A stretch of DNA of 64,000 bases from positions 1 through 64,000 of the forward strand of contig NZ_VFRP01000016.1 of the NCBI RefSeq assembly GCF_006385685.1, read 5' to 3'. The position numbers were made by a program, and so were the translations under genes. The notes under the pieces were generated by a model, which was given only the letters and a program-made list of their open reading frames with translations, was not told the origin of the DNA and made no database searches. Shown here one piece after another: positions 36,596 to 46,100 of this stretch (the first letter of the stretch is position 1; each line of letters opens with the position of its first letter). The DNA is from Amaricoccus solimangrovi. GTDB lineage: Bacteria; Pseudomonadota; Alphaproteobacteria; Rhodobacterales; Rhodobacteraceae.

Positions 36596-37036
36596 ATGAA
36601 TACGGGCCACGCCTCCCTCGCCCGCTGGAAGCTCCGCCACACGGTGGTGGTGGTGATCGGGATCCTGCTCAACCTCGCCTACTGCTTCCCGCTGCTCGTC
36701 GCGCCCGACTGGACGCTGGCGCTCTTCGGCATCCCGCGCGAGGGCACGACCTTCTGGCCGCGCCTCGTCGGCGGGCTCCTGATCCTGATCTCGACCTTCT
36801 ACGTGCCGATGACGGTCGATCTCGACCGCTACCGGATCTTCGCCTGGCTCTCGATCCTGCCGTCGCGGACCTTCGGCGCCACCTTCCTCTTCGTCGCGGT
36901 GCTCGGCTTCGGCTTCGCCGGCGGCTTCCTCGTGCCCGCGCTGATCGACGCGGGCATCGCCATCGCCTCGCTCTACTGCATGATCCATGTGGTGAGGATC
37001 GAGCAGGCGCTCGCCACCGGGAGGAGCGTGCGATGA
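36596..37036 (+). CDS. small four-helix membrane protein of the cytochrome cluster
   Basis: 146 residues with about four hydrophobic helices (around 14-42, 56-76, 82-103, 106-130) and a short basic tail. I do not recognise a family. The start ATG follows AGGATGCC, 10 bases after the first cytochrome stop, and the end overlaps the second cytochrome start by four bases (ATGA), so it is made together with them. A quinone-side membrane anchor or a partner subunit for the periplasmic cytochromes is possible but unproven. Confidence 0.75.
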   Translation: MNTGHASLARWKLRHTVVVVIGILLNLAYCFPLLVAPDWTLALFGIPREGTTFWPRLVGGLLILISTFYVPMTVDLDRYRIFAWLSILPSRTFGATFLFVAVLGFGFAGGFLVPALIDAGIAIASLYCMIHVVRIEQALATGRSVR

Positions 37037-38502
37037 GGTTCTGGCGCGCGCTCCTCTGGCTTCTCGTCGCGATGGTCGTGCTCGGCCTCGGAGCCTGGTT
37101 CCTGCTGCTCCGGCCGGTGCCGCAGAAGGCGACCAACGATCCGGCGGAGCTCTTCCACCACGGCTCGATCGGCAACGAGGCGGCGCAGGGCCTGCCCTAC
37201 TGGATCTGGCGCGTGCTGCCGAAGGTCTTTCCCGACCTGATGCCGGGCAACCGGGACGGCTACGGCGCCTTCGGCCTCTACTGGGCGGCGGGCGACGCGG
37301 TGCCGATCGGCATGTCGGTCAAGACGCTCGGCGTCATTCCCCGCGTCGCGCCGAACTGCGCCTTCTGCCACCAGGGCAGCTACCGGCTCGCGCCCGAGGA
37401 CGCGCCCCGCCTCGTCAGCGCCGGCGCCGGCACGCGGGTCGACACGCAGAGCTACATCCGCTTCGTGACCCGCGCGGGCTCGGACCCGCGCTTCACCGCC
37501 GACCGGCTGATGACCGAGATCCGCGCGATCTACGACATGCCGCTCTGGGAGCGGATGACCTACCGCTTCGTGCTGATCCCGGCGACGCGCAAGGCGCTGA
37601 CGAAACAGGCGCCCCAATTCGCCTGGATGGCGACGCGGCCGGACTGGGGGCCGGGGCGCATCGATCCGTTCAACCCGGTCAAGTTCCAGAACCTCCGGCT
37701 CGGCGACGACGGGACCATCGGCAATTCCGACATGATGCCGCTCTGGGACATGGCGAGCACCGAGGCGACGCCGCTCCGCCGCGCCGCGCTGCACTGGGAC
37801 GGGTTGCAGACCGACCTTACCGAGACCGTGGTCTCGGGCGCGATCGGCGACGGGATGAGCTACCAGTCCTTCCCGGAGACGAAGCCGGCGCTCGAGGGGA
37901 TGGAGGCCTTCATCTCGCGGATGAAGCCGCCGCCCTCGCCCTTCTCCGCCGACCGGCCGAGGGGCGATCCCTACCGCGTCGATCCGGCCCAGGTGGAGAC
38001 GGGCCGGGGGATCTACCTCCGCGACTGCGCCGAATGCCACGACGCGGGCGGGGCGCGCACGCGGAGCGTGATCCCGGTCGCGGAGCTTGGCACCGACCGG
38101 CACCGGATCGACATGTGGACCGAGGCGGCGCGGGCGCGCTACGCCGCCTACGAGCCGGGCCACGACTGGGGCTTCGAGCATTTCGAGAAGACGGAAGGTT
38201 ACGTCGCCGTGCCGCTGACCGGGCTCTGGCTGCGCGGCCCCTATCTGCACAACGGCTCGGTCCCGACGCTCGCCGCGCTGCTCGCGCCGCCGGACCGGCG
38301 GCCGAAGGTGTTCTGGCGCGGCTCCGACCTCGTCGACGCGGCGAACGGCGGGTTCGTCAGTTCCGAGGGCACGGACCCGCGGCGGCGGATGTGGCGCTAC
38401 GACACCGCCGAGCCCGGCAATGCCAATGGCGGGCATCTCTGGGGGACCGAGCTCGATCCCGCGTCGAAGGCCGCGCTGCTCGCCTATCTCAAGACGCTCT
38501 GA
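37033..38502 (+). CDS. membrane-anchored di-heme cytochrome c, RoxA-like (second)
   Basis: 489 residues, related to the first cytochrome of this cluster. An N-terminal helix (about 5-27) anchors it. Heme sites are CAFCH (C109-H113) and CAECH (C332-H336). It shares RIDPFNPVKFQNL, GPYLHNGSVPTLAALLAPPDRRPKVFWRG and the ending GGHLWGTELDPASKAALLAYLKTL with its neighbour, which indicates an old duplication. Spacing of the two heme motifs is nearly identical (223 versus 216 residues). GGGAGGAGCGTGCG precedes the ATG. Confidence 0.82.
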   Translation: MRFWRALLWLLVAMVVLGLGAWFLLLRPVPQKATNDPAELFHHGSIGNEAAQGLPYWIWRVLPKVFPDLMPGNRDGYGAFGLYWAAGDAVPIGMSVKTLGVIPRVAPNCAFCHQGSYRLAPEDAPRLVSAGAGTRVDTQSYIRFVTRAGSDPRFTADRLMTEIRAIYDMPLWERMTYRFVLIPATRKALTKQAPQFAWMATRPDWGPGRIDPFNPVKFQNLRLGDDGTIGNSDMMPLWDMASTEATPLRRAALHWDGLQTDLTETVVSGAIGDGMSYQSFPETKPALEGMEAFISRMKPPPSPFSADRPRGDPYRVDPAQVETGRGIYLRDCAECHDAGGARTRSVIPVAELGTDRHRIDMWTEAARARYAAYEPGHDWGFEHFEKTEGYVAVPLTGLWLRGPYLHNGSVPTLAALLAPPDRRPKVFWRGSDLVDAANGGFVSSEGTDPRRRMWRYDTAEPGNANGGHLWGTELDPASKAALLAYLKTL

Positions 38503-38515
38503 AAGGGAGGCGGCC

Positions 38516-41287
38516 ATGTGGCCAGAACGGATCACGCGCATCATCGGCTGGATCCTCGCCGTTCTCGCCGGCCTCGCGCTCTTCGTGCTCATCGTGGGCT
38601 TCTTCGCGGTCCGGGGCTTCGTCGAGCCGGATTCCGGCTCCTTCGGGACCCTCCCCGACGAGGCGAAACAGGCGGGCCGCGACGCGGAAAGCCTCCGCGC
38701 GGCGGGCGAGCCCTATTTCGCCGCGATGGACAAGGGCCTGCTCGAGATGCCCGCGGCCGGCGCGCCCTACCCGCCCGAGATCGAGCAGGTGGCGAAGATC
38801 GCGGGGCTGGAGCCGGAGGCGGTGCGGCTCGCCGCGATCCGGGGACAGAACATGTGGATCGCCTGGACCGGCGGCAACGACCGCTTCTGGGACTGGGCGG
38901 CGCGCAACGCGATCGGCTCCTTCGACCTCCTGAAGATCATCTCCTCGCATCCGAGCCAGGCCTATGGCCGGGGCAACCGCTTCCGCTATCTCGGCCTCTC
39001 GAACGAGCCCTGTTTCCGCGCGCCGGACGGGCCGGACGACACGCATTTCGGCCTCTGGATCGACCAGCGCGACCCCGCCTGCCCGCCCGACCCGTTCGCC
39101 GACGCCGACGCCTATCCCGGCGTGAAGGTCGGCGCGCGCGGCGAGACGCTGCCCGTCGGCTCCTACTACGGCGAGCCGACCGGGGTGATGGGGCTGCGCC
39201 TCTTCCCCAATCCCGATTTCGACGCCGCGGCCAAGGCGCGCTGGGATCCGGAGCGGTTCTACAAGGATCCCGCCTATTACAACGACAAGGACCTGGTGCG
39301 CCCCTACCGCGTCGGCATGTCCTGCGCCTTCTGCCACGTCGGCCCGAGCCCGATCCACCCGCCGAAGGACGTGGAGAACCCCGCGTTCGGCGAACTCGCC
39401 TCCAACACCGGCGCGCAGTATTTCTGGGTGGACCGGATCTTCTTCTGGAACACCCGGCCGCGCGAGGATCCCGCGGTGGCGAGCCCGAACGAGGGCAACA
39501 TCCTCTACCAGCTCTTCCACACCAACCCGCCGGGCGCGCTCGACACCTCGCTGGTCTCGACCGACTACATGAACAACCCGCGGACGATGAACGCGGTCTA
39601 CGAGACGATCGCGCGGCTCGACATGGCGCCCGGCCAGGGGATCGAGACGCTGCGGCGGGGCGAACTCGACAACCGGCAGTTCCAGGACTACCCGGAGACG
39701 GCGGCGCTCGGCGCGCTCTTCGATCCCGCGACCGGCAAGGCGGCCTCGATGCGGGTGCTGAAGGACGGCGCGGACAGCGTCGGCGCGCTCGGCGCGCTGA
39801 ACCGGGTCTATCTCAACATCGGCCTCTTCTCCGAGGAATGGCTGCTGCATTTCCGCGCCTTCCTCGGCGGGCGGAAGATCTCGCCGATCCCGATCGCCAC
39901 CGCGCGGAAGAACTCGGTCTACTGGCGCGCGACGGAGGCCGGAACGCCCGACATGGCGATCTTCTTCCTCGTCACCGCCCGCGCCGACCGGCTGAGGGAC
40001 GCGCCCGGCGGGGCGGAGATCCTCGCGGCCGAGGACAAGGATCAGGTGAAACGCGGCGAGATCGTCTTCGCGGAGACCTGCGCGGGCTGTCATTCGAGCA
40101 AGCAGCCGGTGCCCGACCCGTCCTTCGGCGTCGACACCGGCCCCTGCGCCGGCGGCGGCTCCGGCCCCGGCTATCGCGCCTGCTGGGACCGCTACTGGGC
40201 CTGGGTCAACTCCGACGGCTACAAGGCGGCGATGCGCGAGATGGTGGCGCGCCCCGACTTCCTCGACGGCAATTTCCTCTCGACCGACCGCCGCGTGCCG
40301 CTCGACCTCATCGGCGTCAACGCCTGCTCGGCGATCGCGACCAACGGGCTCGCCGGGGACATCTGGGACAATTTCACCTCCGCCACCTACAAGTCGCTGC
40401 CCGCGCCGAAGCCGGTGACGGTCTACCATCCGGTCTCGGGCGGGGCGACGGAATTCGCCCCGCTCGGCAACGGGCGCGGCTATGTCCGGCCCGCCTCGCT
40501 CGTCAGCCTCTGGTCGACCGCGCCCTATCTGCAGAACAACTCGGTCGGCTACGATCCGGACTACTACCACTACGACCGGCCCGCCGCCGGCTATGGCGCG
40601 GAGAAGCCGGAGAGCGCGAAGCCCGCCGCCTACGACCCGGGCGCGGCCGACGACTGGGGGCCGCGCACCTGCCCCTCCTCCGATCCCTACGACCCGGCGA
40701 TGCCCTGCGTCGAGAACCGGCTCCACGCCTTCGACCGCTCGATCCGCCAGATCCTCGATCCGGCCGAGCGGCGGACGGATCCGCTCACGACCGAGCCGGT
40801 GCCGGGCTACATCTACCGCACCTCGGCCCCCGCCTGCCTGATCGTGCCGCCGGGCTTCGTCCCGGACGCGGCGCGGCCCTTCACCGGCCTCGCCCACCGG
40901 CTCGCGCCCTGGGCGGTGACGGCGGAGGGCGGGATCGCGGTCGGCCCCTTCCCGAAGGACTTCCCGATCAACGCGCTCGTCAGCACCAAGCTCCTGCCCG
41001 ACAATGACGAGCCCGACATGATGGCCCATCTCTGGAAGCTCGCGAAGACCGGGCCCTCGATCCTCGCGGCGGTCAAGGCGCTGGGCGGCCAGTGCGCGCC
41101 GGAGCAGCTGCGCGATCCGGGCGTCGAGCAGCATGCCGAGGAAGTGGTGCGCGAGACCGGCCTCGTCGACACGCTGGTCGGCCTCAGCAAGTGCCCCGAC
41201 TACGTGGTGAACCGCGGCCACGATTTCGGCGCCCCGCTCTCGCCCGACGACCGCGAGGCGCTGATCGCCTATCTGCGGCATTTCTGA
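38516..41287 (+). CDS. large membrane-anchored two-heme cytochrome c protein
   Basis: 923 residues, almost twice the size of its neighbours. One N-terminal helix (about 8-33), then a periplasmic body. Heme sites are CAFCH (C270-H274) and CAGCH (C522-H526). At least ten further cysteines (for example GPCAGGGSGPGYRACW, TCPSSD, PCVENR, LSKCPDY) suggest disulfides. The C-terminal half has RPASLVSLWSTAPYLQNNSVG, the counterpart of PYLHNGSVPTL in the smaller proteins. It ends SPDDREALIAYLRHF. It is likely a catalytic or scaffold member of the same superfamily. The start at 38516 has GGGAGGCGGCC just upstream. Confidence 0.8.
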   Translation: MWPERITRIIGWILAVLAGLALFVLIVGFFAVRGFVEPDSGSFGTLPDEAKQAGRDAESLRAAGEPYFAAMDKGLLEMPAAGAPYPPEIEQVAKIAGLEPEAVRLAAIRGQNMWIAWTGGNDRFWDWAARNAIGSFDLLKIISSHPSQAYGRGNRFRYLGLSNEPCFRAPDGPDDTHFGLWIDQRDPACPPDPFADADAYPGVKVGARGETLPVGSYYGEPTGVMGLRLFPNPDFDAAAKARWDPERFYKDPAYYNDKDLVRPYRVGMSCAFCHVGPSPIHPPKDVENPAFGELASNTGAQYFWVDRIFFWNTRPREDPAVASPNEGNILYQLFHTNPPGALDTSLVSTDYMNNPRTMNAVYETIARLDMAPGQGIETLRRGELDNRQFQDYPETAALGALFDPATGKAASMRVLKDGADSVGALGALNRVYLNIGLFSEEWLLHFRAFLGGRKISPIPIATARKNSVYWRATEAGTPDMAIFFLVTARADRLRDAPGGAEILAAEDKDQVKRGEIVFAETCAGCHSSKQPVPDPSFGVDTGPCAGGGSGPGYRACWDRYWAWVNSDGYKAAMREMVARPDFLDGNFLSTDRRVPLDLIGVNACSAIATNGLAGDIWDNFTSATYKSLPAPKPVTVYHPVSGGATEFAPLGNGRGYVRPASLVSLWSTAPYLQNNSVGYDPDYYHYDRPAAGYGAEKPESAKPAAYDPGAADDWGPRTCPSSDPYDPAMPCVENRLHAFDRSIRQILDPAERRTDPLTTEPVPGYIYRTSAPACLIVPPGFVPDAARPFTGLAHRLAPWAVTAEGGIAVGPFPKDFPINALVSTKLLPDNDEPDMMAHLWKLAKTGPSILAAVKALGGQCAPEQLRDPGVEQHAEEVVRETGLVDTLVGLSKCPDYVVNRGHDFGAPLSPDDREALIAYLRHF

Positions 41288-41295
41288 GCGCGGCC

Positions 41296-43110
41296 ATGGC
41301 TCCCGGACCCGACATGTTCGACGTGATCGTCATCGGGGCCGGGGCCGCCGGCGCGCCGCTCGCCGCGCGGCTGGCGGAGGGAGGCGCGCATGTGCTGCTC
41401 CTCGAGGCGGGCGGCGACCCGCTCGCCCCGGCGGAGGATCGCCGCGGCGCGCGCTCGCTGGCGGACGACTATTCCGTGCCCGCCTTCCATGCCTTCGCCT
41501 CCGAGCATCCGGGCATGACGGAGAGCTTCTGGGTCCATCACTACGACGACGAGGCGGTCGAGCGGCGCGATCCGAAATACTGGCCCGAACGGAAGGGGGT
41601 GCTCTACCCGCGCGTGCGCGCGCTGGGCGGCTGCGCGGCGCATCACGCGCTGATCGTGATCCGGCCGAACGACGCCGACTGGAACCATATCGCGGAGACC
41701 ATGGGCGATCCCTCCTGGCGCGCCTCCGCGATGCAGGCCTACTGGGAGCGGGTGGAGCGCTGCCGCTCGCGCTGGTTTCCCTGGCGCTGGCTCGCGCGGC
41801 TCACCGGCTGGAACCCGCTCGGCCACGGCTGGGACGGCTGGCTCACCACCGAGCTCGCAATCCCGCTGCGCGGCCTCGCCGACCGCGCGCTCCGGGCCGA
41901 GGTGCTGTCCTCGCTCTTCGCGGCGGCGGACAACCATCCCGGCCGGGCCAGCGACTGGCAGGAGGCGCAGCCCGATCCGAACGAGCGCCCGCTCTGGAAC
42001 GCCTCGGCCTCCGGCATCAAGCTGATGCCGCTCGGCACCCGGCGCCATGCCCGGCACGGCCCGCGCGAGCGGCTGCGCGCGGCCGAGGCGGCGCATCCCG
42101 ACCGGCTGACGCTCCGGCTCCACGCCGAGGTGCGCCGGATCGAGATCGAGAACGGCCGCGCCGTCGCCGTCCGTTACGCCGAGCAGGGCGTGGAGCGGGT
42201 CTCCCGCGCGCGCCACGACATCGTGCTCTGCGCCGGCGCCTTCGGCTCGCCGAAACTGCTGCTTCTCTCGGGCATCGGCGATCCCGGCCATCTCGCGGAG
42301 GCGGGCGTCGCGCCGATCCACCCGCTGCCGGGCGTCGGGCGCAACCTGCAGGACCGCTACGAGATCGGCGTGGTGAACCGGATGAAACGGCCGTGGCAGA
42401 CGCTCGAGGGCGTGACCTACGGCCCGTCCGACCGCGCCTACAAGCTCTGGCGCCGGTTCCGGATCGGCAATTACACGAGCAACGGCGCGCTCTTCGCGGC
42501 GCGGTTCCGCTCGCGCGCGGAACTGCCCGAGCCAGACCTCTTCTGCTTCTCCTTCCTCGCGGATTTCCGGGGCTACTACCCGGGCTATTCCGCGCGGCTG
42601 CTGAAACCGGACTACCTGACCTGGGTGGTGCTGAAGGCCTACGCGGCCAATCGCGCCGGCACGGTGCGGCTCCGCTCCGCCGATCCCGCGGACCCGCCCG
42701 AGATCCGCTTCCGCTACTTCCACGACGACGGGCCGGGCGATCGCGACGATCTCGACGCGATGGTGACCGCGATCCGCTTCGTGCGCCGGATCGCGGGCGC
42801 GATGGAGAGCCGGATCGCCGAGGAGGAGGAGCCGGGGCGCCAGCGCGAATCCGACGCGGCGCTGCGCCAGTATGTGCGCGATCACGCCTGGGGCCACCAC
42901 GCCTGCGGCACCTGCGCGATGGCGCCGCTCGCCGACGGCGGCGTCGTCGACGGCGGCTTCCGCGTCCACGGGCTCGGGGGGCTCCGCGTCGTCGACGCCT
43001 CGGTCTTTCCGCGCATCCCCGGATATTTCCCCGTCGCCGCCGTCGCGATGCTGGCCGAGAAGGCCGCCGACCAGATCCTCGCGGACGCCGCGATCACCCG
43101 GAAGGAGTGA
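41296..43110 (+). CDS. GMC-family FAD oxidoreductase
   Basis: 604 residues. The Rossmann motif VIVIGAGAAGAPLAARLAEG binds FAD, followed by LLLEAGGD. The GMC active-site loop region is VRALGGCAAHHALIVIRPNDADWNHIAETMGDPSW. A second signature, FGSPKLLLLSGIGDPGHL, and the C-terminal GHHACGTCAMAP (H534/H535) with RVVDASVFPRIPGYFPVAAVAML complete it. GMC enzymes oxidise alcohols (choline, sterols, sugars, fatty alcohols) and pass electrons to O2, quinones or cytochromes. No signal peptide is visible, so it appears cytoplasmic. It starts 8 bases after the large cytochrome and ends 3 bases before the protease fusion. Confidence 0.88.
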   Translation: MAPGPDMFDVIVIGAGAAGAPLAARLAEGGAHVLLLEAGGDPLAPAEDRRGARSLADDYSVPAFHAFASEHPGMTESFWVHHYDDEAVERRDPKYWPERKGVLYPRVRALGGCAAHHALIVIRPNDADWNHIAETMGDPSWRASAMQAYWERVERCRSRWFPWRWLARLTGWNPLGHGWDGWLTTELAIPLRGLADRALRAEVLSSLFAAADNHPGRASDWQEAQPDPNERPLWNASASGIKLMPLGTRRHARHGPRERLRAAEAAHPDRLTLRLHAEVRRIEIENGRAVAVRYAEQGVERVSRARHDIVLCAGAFGSPKLLLLSGIGDPGHLAEAGVAPIHPLPGVGRNLQDRYEIGVVNRMKRPWQTLEGVTYGPSDRAYKLWRRFRIGNYTSNGALFAARFRSRAELPEPDLFCFSFLADFRGYYPGYSARLLKPDYLTWVVLKAYAANRAGTVRLRSADPADPPEIRFRYFHDDGPGDRDDLDAMVTAIRFVRRIAGAMESRIAEEEEPGRQRESDAALRQYVRDHAWGHHACGTCAMAPLADGGVVDGGFRVHGLGGLRVVDASVFPRIPGYFPVAAVAMLAEKAADQILADAAITRKE

Positions 43111-43113
43111 GCC

Positions 43114-46100
43114 ATGCCCCGCCCCGCCATCCTCATCAAGCTCGCCGGCGCGCCGGAACAGGGTTTCGCCGGGCTCCGCCTCGACACCGGCGCGCGGCTG
43201 ACGCCGCTCTTCGGCGTGCCGGGCGGCGACCCGGCGCTCGCGGGCGTGGCGCCCGGACGCCCCCGCGCCTGGTTCCGCGCCGAGGCGCCGGAGGGCTTCA
43301 TGACGCCGGCCGCCGCCTGGGACGCGGCCCACGCGGCGGTGCGCGACGGGCTCGGGGTCGCGGACGCCGCGGTGCTGGCGGCCGAGCCCGATCTCGAACA
43401 GGTCTGGCCGGGCGAGCCCGCCCGCGCAGCCTTCGGCGCCGCCGGGGGGCCGGAGGGGCAGAAGGGCGCGCCCTTCGACCTCGGCCCGGGCTTCGGCTGG
43501 CATCTCGACGACGCGCATTCGGGGCTGCGCGCCGCGCGCGAGGCGGTGGGCGCGGCGGGGGCCGGGATCACCATCGTCCATCTCGACACCGGCTACGACC
43601 CGGCGCACCGCGCGCTGCCGCGCAATCTCGACACGGCGCGGGCGCGCAATTTCGTCGAGGGCACGAACAGCGCCGTCGACATGGCCCCGGCCTCGGGCGT
43701 GCTCACGAACCGCGGCCACGGCACCGGCACGATCGGGCTGCTCGCGGGCGGGGACACGAGGGGGCTGCGGTCGGATCCGGCGATCCCGAACGGCTTCGGC
43801 CCGCTCGGCGGCGCGCCGGAGGCGCGGGTGGTCCCGGTCCGGATCGCCAATTCCGTGGTGCATTTCTGGACCAGCACGGTCGCGCGGGGCATCGATTACG
43901 CCCGCCGGATCGGCGCCGACGTCGTCTCGATGAGCATGGGGGGCCTGCCTTCGGCGAGCTGGGCCGACGCGGTCAACGCCGCCTACGAGGCGGGCGTGCT
44001 CATCGTCTGCGCGGCGGGCAACAGTTTCAACGGCCTGCCGACCTCGCTCATCGTCTATCCCGCGCGCTTCAACCGCGTGCTCGCCGCCTGCGGCGTGATG
44101 GCGAAGGGCAACCCCTATCACGGGCTCGGCGGCCCGATGGAGGGCTGCGCCGGGCCGATGAGCAAGATGCGCACCGCGATGGCCGCCTATACGCCGAACG
44201 CGCCCTGGGCGCGGATCGGCAGCCCCGACGTGATCGACATGGACGGCGCCGGCACCTCCGCCGCGACGCCGCAGCTCGCCGCCGCCGCCGCGCTCTGGCT
44301 CGCGCGCCATGGCGACAAGTACCAGCGCTCCTGGCAGCGGGTCGAGGCGGCGCGCTCGGCGCTCTACCATTCCGCCGGGCGCGCGGGCGACGCGCCGGAC
44401 GGCACCGTCGATCCGCTCCTCGGCCGGGGCCTCCTGCGCGCGCGCGCCGCGCTCGACATGCGCCCGAGCGCGGCGAGCCTCACCCGGACGGCGCCCGACA
44501 GCGCCTCGCACGCCTTCCTGCGGCTCGCGACCAGCGCCTTCGGCGCGGCCGAGCCCGATCCGCGTCGGCTCGCGATGCTCCGGCTCGAGCTTTCGCAACT
44601 CGCGCTCGCCACGCCGGCGGCCGCGCGCGCGCTCGCCGATCCCGACGATCCGGCCGCGGTCGGCGACGCGCTCGGCCGGCGCCGGCTGCTCGAGGCGATC
44701 CTCGACGAGGGCCATCCCTCCGCCGCGCTTCGCGCCGGGCTCGGCGCCGCGCTCGGCCGGGGCGCGCTCCAACCGCCAAAGCCGCGCCCGCCCGCGCCGC
44801 CCTCCACCGCGCCCGAGACCTCCTCCGGCCCCGGCGTGCCCGGCAGCGGCGCGAAGATCCCGCGCCGGATCGTCGAGCGCAAACCGACGAAGCGGCGGCT
44901 GCGCATCTTCGCGACCGACCCGGGCGACAGCCGCAGCCTGCGCCGCTCCTTCGTCAATGTCGCGACCGTCGAGATCCCCTGGGAGGAGAAGCTCGAACCC
45001 GGGCCGGTCGGCGAATATCTCGAGGTGATCGACATCGACCCGGCGAGCGGGGTCGCCTATCCGCCGGTCGATCTCGACGCGGGCGCGCTGCTGGCGCAGG
45101 ACGGGATCGCGCCTTCCGAGGGCAATCCGAACTTCCACCAGCAGATGGTCTACGCGGTGGCGATGCGCACCATCCGCAACTTCGAACTCGCGCTCGGCCG
45201 GCGCGCGCTCTGGGCGGATCACAACTGGCGGGACGACAAGGGCGCGTGGCACACCGACTTCGTCCGGCGCCTGCGGATCTATCCGCACGCGCTGCGCGAG
45301 AGGAACGCCTATTACAGCCCCGAGCGCGTCGCGCTGCTCTTCGGCTATTTCGCCGAGACCGGCAGCGCCTCGCAGAGCCGGAACACCGTCTTCTCCTGCC
45401 TCTCGCACGACATCGTCGCGCACGAGACCACCCACGCGCTGCTCGACGGGCTGCACCGCCGCTTCAAGGAGCCGACCAGCCCCGACGCCTTCGCATTTCA
45501 CGAGGCCTTCGCCGACATCGTGGCGATCTTCCAGCACTTCACCTTCCCCGAACTGCTCCGCTACGAGCTTCGCCGGCTGCGCGGAGACCTGACGCGCGCC
45601 TCGATCCTCTCCGATCTCGCGCGCCAGTTCGGCCAGGCGCTCCACAACGGCCGGGCGCTGCGCCAGGCGATCGGGGATGGCCCGGCGGGGGTGTTCGAGG
45701 ATACCGGCGAGGCGCCGGCGCCGGCGGAGAACTACATGGACGTCTCCGAGCCGCACCGGCGCGGCGCGATCCTCGTCGCCGCGATCTTCGAGGCCTTCCT
45801 CGCGATCTTCAACCGCCGGACCGAGGACCTGCTGCGCCTCGCGACCTCCGGCACCGGCGTGCTCGGCCCCGGCGCGCTGCCCCCCGACCTGATCGAGCGG
45901 CTGGCCCGGGAGGCCGTCCACGTCGCCCAGCGCATCCTGACGAGCGCGATCCGCGCGCTCGACTACATGCCCCCCGTGGATCCGACCTTCGGCGACTACC
46001 TGCGCGCGATCGTCACCGCCGACGCGGAGGTTTCCGCCGACAGCGAGAGCGGCTTCCGCGTCGCCTTCGCCGAGGCCTTCGCCCGCCGCGGCATCTATCC

